From NCBI GenBank assembly GCA_900768515.1, contig CAAGDG010000097.1, positions 19,095 through 83,094 on the forward strand: a stretch of DNA of 64,000 bases. The letters run 5' to 3'. The notes under the pieces were generated by a model. It had not been told where the DNA came from. It saw nothing but the letters and a program-made list of their open reading frames with translations, and did no database searches. The DNA comes from Lentisphaeria bacterium. GTDB taxonomy: Bacteria; Verrucomicrobiota; Lentisphaeria; Victivallales; Victivallaceae. Positions 24,390 to 32,510 of this stretch are shown in pieces; the first letter of the stretch is position 1; each line of letters starts with the position of its first letter. Position numbers and translations under genes: made by a program.

Positions 24390-27300
24390 TTACCAGTGAT
24401 AATAGCGGTAGGGATCATCGCCGGAAATCGGCGTCTGCAGATAGTAGCTGTTGAGCCACGGCTGTTCGGCGGGCGCGGAACGGAACCGCTCCAGCAGCAC
24501 GCTTTCCGACGTGACTCCGGCGTTCCGCAGCAGCTGCGACAGCAGGAACGCCCGCCGCCGCCAGCTCGAACGGAGCCGGAACAACGCCTCGTAATCGAGC
24601 ATCTCCGGCGATACGCCGGCGATCACGGCAACCCCCTTGCCGATCCGGAGTGCGGTCAGCTCCTTCCCTCCGACCGTCGCATAGTCGAGCCGGGTCTGGA
24701 AGTAGGTGTCGAGGTTGGAGACCCCGGCGAATTCCGGCGCGGAGAGGTCGGCGCACTGCGACGGCTGCGCCTTGACGTCTTTGACGTCGGGCAGTTTCGG
24801 CAGCAGCTGTTGAAGCCGGGCGGCGTCGAGTCCGAAGACCAGCAGTTTCGCTCCGGCTTCGACCCGGGCGGTCAGATCCGGGTAGGAGTCGAGGCCGGGG
24901 CCGGCCACGATGACGTCGGCCCCGGCGGGGTCGGCGGTCTCCCCCGTCAGGCGCAGGGCGGCAAGCTGTTTCCGGAAGGAATCGCCGGCCAGCACCGCGA
25001 ACCGGACCGGCGCCGCCGGCGCCGCGGAGCGCAGGTAGTCGACCAGATTGACGGTCAGCCGGTCGGCGGCGGGGTCGGCGGCGCTGCGTCCGGTGACCTC
25101 CGCCTGGCAGAAGAGGATGCTCCCCTTGCCCTCGCGGTACTCCATCAGCGGCGCGTACTGCAGCGCGAAGCCGCCGTCGGCGATCGGGGTGAAGTTTCCG
25201 ACGGTCGGTTTTTCGATCAGGGCGTTGGCGACCACGCCGCGGTTGCGGCAGCGCCAGATCCGGGTGTTCTCAAATCCCTGCCACAGCCATTCGGGACAGA
25301 AGAACTGGTCATAATCGAGATATGGGGGGAGCAACGTTCCCTCGCCGCGCCAGTCGGCGAGGTGCCGCTCTTCAAGTCCCTTGAGAACCGGATGGCCGGA
25401 GTGGCGGATGAAGAGGCGGCGCAGCCCGTGTTCGTTGATTCGGAAGCCGAGCCGGTTCATCACCTCCGGACGCTGTTCGAAGACCAGCACCCGGAGTCCG
25501 TCGCGCACCGCGTCGAGGTTCGGAAGCGGTCCGGCGGGGTCGAGCGCTTCGCGGCCGATCACCAGCACGCCTTCCCGGACCGGCGAGGCGATCGCATCCA
25601 CCTTGCGGAAGGGGATTCCGAGCCGTTCGAAAAGCCGCGCGGTCAACCCTTTGGGGTCATAGAGGGCGATTTTGGCGCCGGGTTCCGGCCGGGCCTGCGG
25701 CAGCACGTCGATTGCGAAGGAGTCGGTCTGCGGCGCGTTATCGCCGGAGAAGGTGAACTGCGCGGCCAGTTCGTAACGGCCGGGCCGGGTTCGTACCGGC
25801 AGGTTCAGCCGGATCGGAACGAGCGCTTTCTCCCCGGGCTTCACGGTAATTTTGCCGCGGGCGGGGCGGGCGTTGACTTCGCGGATCCAGACTTCGTACT
25901 GGCAGTCGAGCGGTTCGCGGCCGTCGTTGAGGATGACCAGTTGCTTGGAGATTTCTCCGCCGGGGTTGTAGTTGTGCTCCTTGGTGGTGAAGGGCGCTTC
26001 GCCGCCGATGAAGGCGATCACCGGCTGGTTCCAACGCTGGATCACCCGGCCGAGGGGACTGAGCCGGACCCGTTCGGGGGTGGCGGTCAGGATGTAGTCT
26101 CCCCAGTTGAAGTAGTCCGGAACCAGTCCGGGCCGGTTGAGGCCGATCCAGCGGGTCGGGTTCTCCGGTGCGGGGGGGGCGGGCGGCAGGTCGGGGACCG
26201 GTTCGTAATTGGCGTAGTCGTCCCACGGCAGGAGCAGTCCGATGTTCCAGGCGCGCATGGAGCGCAGGTTGTCGGCGAAATAGTCCGCCTGAAGCCGGAT
26301 CACGTCCGGCAGCTTTCCCGCGATGCCGGAGAGGGCGCCCCAGCGGGTCTTGCGGTTGCCGAGTGCAACGAGTTTGTCGAGCAGTTTGAGCCGTTCCGGA
26401 GTCCACTCCGCGACGGAATCCCCGAATTCGGGGGCGATGTATTCGGCGTCCCAGACGGTCATCACATCCTCGGCGCGCCAGATGAATTCCGGCCACCGGT
26501 AGCTGGAGAAGGAGGCGATGTGCGGCAGTCCCCATTCGACGAAGGAGAGCGGATACTTGCCGGTTTTGCTGAAATTTTCGAGCCAGTCGCTCCGCTCCTG
26601 TTTCGGCGCCCAGTTGAAGTAGGCGTTGACCGAGTACTGTCCGCCGAGGCTGCCGGAGGCGTGGCTGTAGGTGGGCCGGGAGGGGTCGAGCTTGGCGATT
26701 CTCTGCTGGGCGACCAGGAAATTGGCCCGTCCCGGCTCCTTCATTTTGACCTCTTTTTCGCTGTCGGCGCGTTTGTATTCTCCGCCGAGGCGCAGCGGAT
26801 TCTGATCGCCCCACGCGCCGGCGTGGTTGTGATTGGTCACCCAGAGCACCAGCGACGGATGGTTCCAGTATTTGCGGATCAGATGGGCGCTCATCTTCTC
26901 GAAGCGATCGGCGTTCTCTTTGACGGTCAGATCACCGAACTGCCACGGATGGGGCAGCGACATGGAGTGAAGATGGCCGAATTCATCGGCGGCTTCGCAG
27001 TGGCCGCGCAGATAGTTGGTTTCGCCCTCGGCGAAGTTGTAGTTGCGGCTGATCGAAAAGTTGAAACCGAGCTTCCGAAGCCGGCGGAAGGCTTCGAGGG
27101 AGTTCTCCCTGGAGGCTTTGTCCGGCATCCAGAAGGCGCTGTAGTTGGGAAGGTGGTAGGCGCGCAGATGGATGACCGAACCGTTCAGCGTGTAGTTCTG
27201 CCCGTCGATCAGAAACTCCCGGAACCCGAACCGTTCCGGCAGGGTGGTGTCGGCCGTTTTTCCGTTCTCCTCCAGCGTCATCACGCCGGTGTAAAGGTTT

Positions 27301-28190
27301 TCCGGCGTGTGCAGATCCCAGAGCTCGGGATCCTCCCAGGGCGCGGAGAAGCGGTAACGCCCATCCTTGACGTCGGCGGCGGAAAACGCCTTGCTTTCGA
27401 ACCGTTTCACCGACTTGCCGTTCCGGTCGAAGATCTCCGCCTTGAGGCGGTAGTCCGCTCCGGGACGCACTCCGGCCACTCCGGAGTCGAAGGTGATTTC
27501 ATGGTTCCGGACGCTGGTGATGAAGTGGGTGTTCTCCACCCGGACCGGCGGCACCAGATGGAGGAAGACGTCGCCGGTGATCCCCTTGTTCTTGACCTTT
27601 GCGGCCACCTTGGTCACATTGTTCCCATCCATGACCTGGTAGTGGACTTCGGAGAGCGGAAGCGCATTGACCCGCAGCTCCAGGACCTGCCGTTTCCCGG
27701 GCTGGATCAGGTCGGTCAGTTCGAGCTCTCCGCCCGGGAAGAGGAGCTCGCCGGCCGGTTTCCCGTCCACGAAGACGGCGGCCCGGGTGTGCAGTTGTTC
27801 CACATCGAGAATCGCCCGTTTCCCCTTCAGTTCCCCGGGCACGGTGAAATCCCGCCGATACCAGGCGGTGTGCCATTGGGCGGCTTCCTTGAGCTGTTCC
27901 GGACTCACCAGCGGCTGAAAGGAGTTGCGCAGCCCGCCGCCCTGCGGCCAGACGCCCGGCACCTTCATGTAGCCCCAGCCGGCTCCCGCTTCCGGGGCGT
28001 GGTCTTCGAGGGCGCCTTCCCGGGCGATCGGGAAGAAGCGCCAGAGTCCGTTCAGGCAGATACGGGCCCGGGTGGGGGTGCGGAGCGTCTGGGGGGCCTC
28101 CCAGCCGAGTTCAAGGTCTTCTGCCGCCAGGGGCAGGAACGGCAGCGCCGCGAGAGCGAGCGCACGGAGGAGATTTCGTTTTTTCTGCAT
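24390..28190 (-). CDS. Large secreted GH2-like glycoside hydrolase
   Basis: 1266-residue exported enzyme; signal peptide residues 1-23. GH2 layout: sugar-binding jelly roll (about 40-210, with LNGLWRF and WHTAWYRRDF), immunoglobulin-like domain, then TIM barrel (about 330-650). The nucleophile is probably Glu552 in SFVEWG. At the acid/base position the usual N-E after HPS-x-x-x-W is N453-H454 (HPSLVLWVTNHNH), so the standard Glu is missing. The last 500 residues include beta domains and an alpha/beta region of the glutamine-amidotransferase-like or Rossmann kind that lacks obvious catalytic residues. The substrate is unknown. The short spacing of AGAGGA to the ATG is unusual but no better start is seen. 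Confidence 0.8.
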   Translation of the reverse strand: MQKKRNLLRALALAALPFLPLAAEDLELGWEAPQTLRTPTRARICLNGLWRFFPIAREGALEDHAPEAGAGWGYMKVPGVWPQGGGLRNSFQPLVSPEQLKEAAQWHTAWYRRDFTVPGELKGKRAILDVEQLHTRAAVFVDGKPAGELLFPGGELELTDLIQPGKRQVLELRVNALPLSEVHYQVMDGNNVTKVAAKVKNKGITGDVFLHLVPPVRVENTHFITSVRNHEITFDSGVAGVRPGADYRLKAEIFDRNGKSVKRFESKAFSAADVKDGRYRFSAPWEDPELWDLHTPENLYTGVMTLEENGKTADTTLPERFGFREFLIDGQNYTLNGSVIHLRAYHLPNYSAFWMPDKASRENSLEAFRRLRKLGFNFSISRNYNFAEGETNYLRGHCEAADEFGHLHSMSLPHPWQFGDLTVKENADRFEKMSAHLIRKYWNHPSLVLWVTNHNHAGAWGDQNPLRLGGEYKRADSEKEVKMKEPGRANFLVAQQRIAKLDPSRPTYSHASGSLGGQYSVNAYFNWAPKQERSDWLENFSKTGKYPLSFVEWGLPHIASFSSYRWPEFIWRAEDVMTVWDAEYIAPEFGDSVAEWTPERLKLLDKLVALGNRKTRWGALSGIAGKLPDVIRLQADYFADNLRSMRAWNIGLLLPWDDYANYEPVPDLPPAPPAPENPTRWIGLNRPGLVPDYFNWGDYILTATPERVRLSPLGRVIQRWNQPVIAFIGGEAPFTTKEHNYNPGGEISKQLVILNDGREPLDCQYEVWIREVNARPARGKITVKPGEKALVPIRLNLPVRTRPGRYELAAQFTFSGDNAPQTDSFAIDVLPQARPEPGAKIALYDPKGLTARLFERLGIPFRKVDAIASPVREGVLVIGREALDPAGPLPNLDAVRDGLRVLVFEQRPEVMNRLGFRINEHGLRRLFIRHSGHPVLKGLEERHLADWRGEGTLLPPYLDYDQFFCPEWLWQGFENTRIWRCRNRGVVANALIEKPTVGNFTPIADGGFALQYAPLMEYREGKGSILFCQAEVTGRSAADPAADRLTVNLVDYLRSAAPAAPVRFAVLAGDSFRKQLAALRLTGETADPAGADVIVAGPGLDSYPDLTARVEAGAKLLVFGLDAARLQQLLPKLPDVKDVKAQPSQCADLSAPEFAGVSNLDTYFQTRLDYATVGGKELTALRIGKGVAVIAGVSPEMLDYEALFRLRSSWRRRAFLLSQLLRNAGVTSESVLLERFRSAPAEQPWLNSYYLQTPISGDDPYRYYHW

Positions 28191-28244
28191 GTTTCCTCTT
28201 GATTGTGGGGAACGTTGTAGTTTTCGTCGAATGATGTTTTTTTA

Positions 28245-28272
28245 TGTATAGCCAATGTGCTCCTGCCTACAA
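28245..28272 (-). promoter_or_regulatory. Possible promoter of the GH2-like operon
   Basis: Minus strand TTGTAG (28272-28267), 16-nt spacer, TATACA (28250-28245), about 55 nt upstream of the GH2-like ATG. The -35 box overlaps the stop codon of the upstream DUF2264 gene. Confidence 0.4.
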
Positions 28273-29424
28273 GTCCTGTTCGGCGTGATCCGCGGCGGCG
28301 TCTCCGCCGCGCCAGAGTTTCTGCGAGCTCCACAGTTCCGGAGGCGCGCTCCAGAAAGGCTCCTCCGGCGGCAGTCCGAGCGGCAGAAATCCGACGCTTG
28401 CCAGATAGAGGCTGCCGGTCGAAATGTATGGTTCTCCGAGCCCCGGCTGGCTGCCGCAGACGCCGATCCGCAGCCAGCCGTCCGGATCGTAGGTTCCGGC
28501 CGGGTCGAGCGTTCGATGGATCACCGCGCCGAGCGCTTCGCGGACTCCGGCCGGCGTCAACGGCTCGGGCAGCTCCCGTCGCAGCGCGGCCTGTGCGAGC
28601 ACCTGGAAGGCGCCGCAGCGGTAGGTGATGCTCCGGCCGAGCAGGGGATAGGTCCCGTCCGGCGCGATCAGCCCCTCCTGGATGCGGGCGTAACGGCGGA
28701 ACCGTTTCCGGATGCGCTCCCGGAATTCGCGGGCCGCGGGGAGCTCTTCAGCTGTCTGTTCCGCGACATCGATCAACATCGGCTGGATGACGAAGCTGTT
28801 GTAGTAATCCCAGGCGAAGCGGGATCCGTCACCGTAGACGCCGTCCCCCTTGAACCAGTTCTGGTGGGCCCGGAGCGCGTAGTCTACCCGCATGGCATCG
28901 AATTCGCCGGTGAAGCGGAGAAGCGCCGTTTCGACCATCGCCGAAAAGAGCAGCCAGTTGCTGGGGCCGGGCAGAATCACCCGGGAGCGGCGCAGAAAGG
29001 CGATGACTCTTTCCCGGACCGCGGCGTCGTTTCGCTCGAAAAGCTCCCGCGGCGCCCGCAGCAGTCCATGGGCGAAGAAGGCGGTATCCACCAGAAGCTG
29101 GGGGTTGGGCCGGCCGGACGTCGCCGGGAGCGGCCAGAGGTAGTCCGGGCTTTCCGGATCGGTGGCCGCCGCGATCGCGGCGCGGGCCAGTTCCGCCATC
29201 CGGCCGCGGAGTTCGCCTTCAGGGGTGTCGTCGCCGGGAAGTTCGAGCCACGGGGCCATGCCGCAGAGCAGCCGCCCGAACGCCTCCAGCGGCGAACAGT
29301 CGGAACGGTCGCATCTGGCTTCGACCGGCATGTCGGCTCTGAGCCGCCGCCGCTCCAGGGCGTCGAGGACCGGTCGGGCCATTTTGAGCAGAGTCCCGAC
29401 CCAGTATTCCCGTGGAAAGTTCAT
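28267..29424 (-). CDS. DUF2264 family protein
   Basis: 385-residue cytoplasmic protein beginning with the family start (YWVGTLLKMARPVLDAL) and with LEAFGRLLCGMAPWLEL at about 45-61. DUF2264 proteins are alpha-helical toroids related to glycoside hydrolases and lyases; an unsaturated-glycan or heparinase-linked role is often proposed but not shown. Key visible segments are GPSNWLLFSAMVE, GDGSRFAWDYYNSFVIQPML and GRSITYRCGAFQ. AAGGAG precedes the ATG. It is 76 nt upstream of the GH2-like gene in the same direction and may take part in the same breakdown pathway. Confidence 0.8.
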   Translation of the reverse strand: MNFPREYWVGTLLKMARPVLDALERRRLRADMPVEARCDRSDCSPLEAFGRLLCGMAPWLELPGDDTPEGELRGRMAELARAAIAAATDPESPDYLWPLPATSGRPNPQLLVDTAFFAHGLLRAPRELFERNDAAVRERVIAFLRRSRVILPGPSNWLLFSAMVETALLRFTGEFDAMRVDYALRAHQNWFKGDGVYGDGSRFAWDYYNSFVIQPMLIDVAEQTAEELPAAREFRERIRKRFRRYARIQEGLIAPDGTYPLLGRSITYRCGAFQVLAQAALRRELPEPLTPAGVREALGAVIHRTLDPAGTYDPDGWLRIGVCGSQPGLGEPYISTGSLYLASVGFLPLGLPPEEPFWSAPPELWSSQKLWRGGDAAADHAEQDL

Positions 29425-29475
29425 GCCTGTGCTCCTTTTCGGTTTCCCCGTGCCGTTTCTTTGTTCTTTTCAGTA

Positions 29476-29504
29476 ATTATACACCGTTTCCGGCACAGTT
29501 GCAA
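29476..29504 (-). promoter_or_regulatory. Promoter of the DUF2264 gene
   Basis: Minus strand TTGCAA (29504-29499), 17-nt spacer, perfect TATAAT (29481-29476), about 50 nt before the ATG. Confidence 0.65.
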
Positions 29505-29588
29505 GCTTTTTTTCGATCTTATTGTGAATCCGTTCATCCGTGATGCCGGGAAAGTTCAGTTTTTTTTGTGAAAAAATGGCCTAACTGT

Positions 29589-29616
29589 TTGAAAACGATG
29601 GAAAACCCTCTATATT
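29589..29616 (+). promoter_or_regulatory. rpsA promoter
   Basis: TTGAAA (29589-29594), 16-nt spacer, TATATT (29611-29616), leaving a leader of about 95 nt before the rpsA ATG. Confidence 0.55.
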
Positions 29617-29715
29617 AATAAAATTGCAGTGTCCTGATCCGGGAATCGGTTTCCGGGGATGGGGTCGTTTTGAAACAATCGTAACAGACAAACCAACAAC
29701 AAGAACAAAGACAAC

Positions 29716-31455
29716 ATGGCAGAAGAAACCAAATTCGCGGACAGCTTCCTGGACTTTTCCAACATCCCGAGCTCGATGGACGAACTGCTCCAGTCCGCCG
29801 AAAGCACCAACGCTTTCAACAAAGGCAAGATCGTGGAAGGCACCATCGTCGCCAAGCGTCCGGACGGCGCCCTGGTCGACATCGGCTACAAGGCCGAGGG
29901 TTTCGTTCCGGCTTCGGAGTTTCTGAAGTTTGACGAAGTCGAAGTCGGCACCAAGATCGACGTCTTCCTCGAGGAGATCGAGAACCGCAACAACATGCCG
30001 GAGCTGAGCCTCGAAAAAGCCAATTCGATCAAAGCCTGGAACCGGATCACCACCGAGTACGGCGAAGGCCACGTTGTCAAAGGTTTCATGCGTCACCGGG
30101 TCAAGGGCGGCATCATGGTCGATGTCGAGGGCTTCCCGGCGTTCCTTCCCGGTTCGCAGCTGGACGTCGGCCCGGTCCGCAACATGGATGACTACATCGG
30201 CAAGGAATTCGACGTCAAAATCATCAAGATCAATCAGGATCGCCGCAACATCGTGGTTTCCCGCCGCGAACTTCTGGAGGAGTCCCTCCGCGATCAGCGC
30301 AGCAAGCTGCTGGCCGAGATGAAGGTCGACGATCTGCGCAAGGGCGTGGTCAAGAACATCACCGATTTCGGCGCGTTCATCGATCTGGGCGGCGTCGACG
30401 GTCTGCTCCACATCACCGACATCAGCTGGGGCCGGATTTCGCATCCCTCCGAGGTGCTTTCGGTCGGCCAGGAGCTTGAAGTGGTCATCATCGGCATCGA
30501 CAAGGAGAAGGAGCGCGTTTCGCTCGGACTCAAGCAGAAGACCCGCAACCCGTGGGATGATGTCGTCACCAAGTATCCGAAGGGGAGCAAGATCCACGGC
30601 AAGGTGGTCAACATCATGCCCTACGGTGCGTTTGTCGAGATCGAGACCGGCGTCGAGGGTCTGATCCACGTCTCCGAGATGAGCTGGACCAAGCGGGTCA
30701 GCAAGGCGAGCGACGTCCTCAGCATCGGCGAGGAGGTCGAGGCGGTGGTGCTCGACATCGACCGCGACAGCCGCAAGATCTCGCTCGGACTGCGCCAGAA
30801 GGAGCGCAATCCGTGGGAAGTTCTGGCTGAGAAATACCCGGTCGGCCGCCGGATCAAGGGCAAGGTCCGCAACATGACCAGCTACGGCGCGTTCGTCGAG
30901 ATCGAGAACGACATCGACGGCATGATCCACGTCTCCGACATGAGCTGGACCCGCAAGATCAACAATCCGAACGAGGTGCTCAAGCCCGGTCAGGAAGTCG
31001 AGGCGGTCATTCTGGACATCAATCCGGAGCAGCAGCGCATCTCCCTCGGCCTCAAGCAGGCGGAGTCGGATCCCTGGGCGAACATCCACGAGCTCTACAA
31101 GGTCGGCGATGTGGTCAAGGGCAAGGTGACCAAGATTGCGGCCTTCGGCGCGTTCGTCGAACTCTCCAACAAGATCGACGGTCTGATCCACATTTCGCAG
31201 CTGAGCCGCGACCATGTCGACAAAGTCAAGGACGTTCTTTCGGTCGGCGACGAGGTCGAAGCGCGCGTGATCAAGGTCGACACCGACGAGCGCCGGATCG
31301 GTCTTTCGATCAAGGCGGTCGGTGAGAACTTCTCCGACGAGGAGCTCAAGGCTGCCGAGGAGGAATACACCGCCGCGTTGAAGCCGGGCGAAGCCATGGT
31401 GGATATGGGCGAGGTGTTCAGCAACGAATCTCTGGCGGGGCTGAAGCTCAACTGA
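29716..31455 (+). CDS. rpsA: 30S ribosomal protein S1
   Basis: 579-residue ribosomal protein with six S1 (OB-fold) RNA-binding repeats, starting near residues 39, 118, 205, 290, 375 and 463. Repeats 3-6 carry the consensus G-x-V-x-x-I-x-x-F/Y-G-A-F-V/I with H-I/V-S-E/D-M/L-S-W. It binds mRNA on the 30S subunit and helps initiation at weak Shine-Dalgarno sites. Its own start has no Shine-Dalgarno: the 25 nt before the ATG are only A and C with a few G, as often seen for autoregulated rpsA. A hairpin terminator follows at 31477. Confidence 0.97.
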   Translation: MAEETKFADSFLDFSNIPSSMDELLQSAESTNAFNKGKIVEGTIVAKRPDGALVDIGYKAEGFVPASEFLKFDEVEVGTKIDVFLEEIENRNNMPELSLEKANSIKAWNRITTEYGEGHVVKGFMRHRVKGGIMVDVEGFPAFLPGSQLDVGPVRNMDDYIGKEFDVKIIKINQDRRNIVVSRRELLEESLRDQRSKLLAEMKVDDLRKGVVKNITDFGAFIDLGGVDGLLHITDISWGRISHPSEVLSVGQELEVVIIGIDKEKERVSLGLKQKTRNPWDDVVTKYPKGSKIHGKVVNIMPYGAFVEIETGVEGLIHVSEMSWTKRVSKASDVLSIGEEVEAVVLDIDRDSRKISLGLRQKERNPWEVLAEKYPVGRRIKGKVRNMTSYGAFVEIENDIDGMIHVSDMSWTRKINNPNEVLKPGQEVEAVILDINPEQQRISLGLKQAESDPWANIHELYKVGDVVKGKVTKIAAFGAFVELSNKIDGLIHISQLSRDHVDKVKDVLSVGDEVEARVIKVDTDERRIGLSIKAVGENFSDEELKAAEEEYTAALKPGEAMVDMGEVFSNESLAGLKLN

Positions 31456-31476
31456 GAGAATCGAAGTTGAAATCGG

Positions 31477-31508
31477 AAGCGGCGGATTGTGAGATCCGCC
31501 GCTTTTTT
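31477..31508 (+). terminator. rpsA terminator
   Basis: An 11-bp perfect stem (31477-31487 with 31494-31504) and a 6-nt loop, followed by TTTTTT (last stem U residues included). Confidence 0.9.
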
Positions 31509-31597
31509 CATGTCCGGTTTTCCGTTCCGCCCTCCGAAAGGCGGGGTTCGGCCGCGCGGCGGTGGGACGCTTTCGCGAATGCCGCGCAACCGGCGGG

Positions 31598-32281
31598 TCA
31601 GGGTCTGGCGGGAGCCGTGGGAACGGGGGCGGGATCGCCGGAGATGGTTCCTTCGCCCGACACCATGGATTTGGCCTTGTCCATCCCTTCCGAGACTTTT
31701 TCCTTGACCGGATCTTTGATTTCCGGCCGCTGGATGGGGGGAAGCGCGACGAATTTGCCTCCGGCGATCCGGTTGATCAGTTCGACCGCGCTCTGGTCGG
31801 TGAACTGGACGCGTTCAAGTTCCCTGCCGTTGGAATCCAGCCGGATCAGGGTGCCGTACCCGGTTCCCAGGCTGAACTCCTTCATCAGCTCGGACTGGTT
31901 GCTGCGGATGCGGGCATTCTCCTCGACGCCGTTCCGGATGTCGCAGAGCAGCGGGATGTAGGTCTGCGCCGCGGCAAGAAAGCTCCGGCTTGGGAAGATG
32001 GAGCGGATCAGCCGGTTGCTCGGCTCATTGTCGGTGCCGGAGTTGAGGTAGACGAGAAGAATCTCCCGGTTGTGTTCCTGCGCGAACTCCTTGGCGTATC
32101 GGAAGTTGGTCCGCCACAGTATCCCGTAGCGCTCCACCTCGTACTTGGCGCGTCCCCGGTCGCGGATGTAATCCCAGTTGACGAAGGTCCAGTAGGCGCC
32201 GTAAGCAACCGCCAGCAGTACGATCAGACGGATGAGACGGCCGGTCCAGATTTTGGTTTTGTCTCCGGCGTGACGACTCAT
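31598..32281 (-). CDS. Membrane-anchored thioredoxin-fold-like protein
   Basis: 227-residue protein. The ATG at 32281 is preferred because GGAGGAGG lies 7 nt upstream. One membrane helix spans about residues 13-31 (LIRLIVLLAVAYGAYWTFV); the rest is predicted to be outside the cytoplasm. Residues 65-165 have a thioredoxin-like order (helix, ILLVYLNSG strand, helix, IPLLCDI strand, GTLIRLDSNG strand pair), but no C-x-x-C is present; the nearest residues are S-G-T-D. A thiol-independent binding or chaperone role is possible. The C-terminal 40 residues are charged and Pro-rich. It ends convergently about 90 nt beyond the rpsA terminator. Confidence 0.65.
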   Translation of the reverse strand: MSRHAGDKTKIWTGRLIRLIVLLAVAYGAYWTFVNWDYIRDRGRAKYEVERYGILWRTNFRYAKEFAQEHNREILLVYLNSGTDNEPSNRLIRSIFPSRSFLAAAQTYIPLLCDIRNGVEENARIRSNQSELMKEFSLGTGYGTLIRLDSNGRELERVQFTDQSAVELINRIAGGKFVALPPIQRPEIKDPVKEKVSEGMDKAKSMVSGEGTISGDPAPVPTAPARP

Positions 32282-32481
32282 AAAAGATCCTCCTCCGCGT
32301 TTGATTTTTCGTCTTCCGCGCAGAGCCGGAATGGCCATCCGCGCGGAATGGATCACCCGATTGCCGGGCCGGAATCGAAGGTCCGCCACTTCGGCGGCCG
32401 CACCGGAAGGAACGTCCGGCGCGCCGCTTTCCGGAACATCCGTTCCGTGGGAAAGGGGAATCGTTTCCGACGCCGGAAAGA

Positions 32482-32510
32482 ACAATAGCATGCCGCGGGA
32501 AATTTGTCAA
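32482..32510 (-). promoter_or_regulatory. Consensus promoter upstream of the thioredoxin-like gene
   Basis: Minus strand perfect TTGACA (32510-32505), 17-nt spacer, TATTGT (32487-32482) with TGC before it. It overlaps the stop codon of the GH51-like gene and would give a leader of about 190 nt to the ATG at 32281, in which no other gene is seen. Confidence 0.65.

Noticed and set aside
24396..28202. Open frame of 1268 codons on the plus strand, antisense to the GH2-like gene
   Set aside because: It is a GC-rich shadow frame: no ribosome site, no recognisable domain, and the opposite strand encodes a clear glycosidase with a signal peptide.
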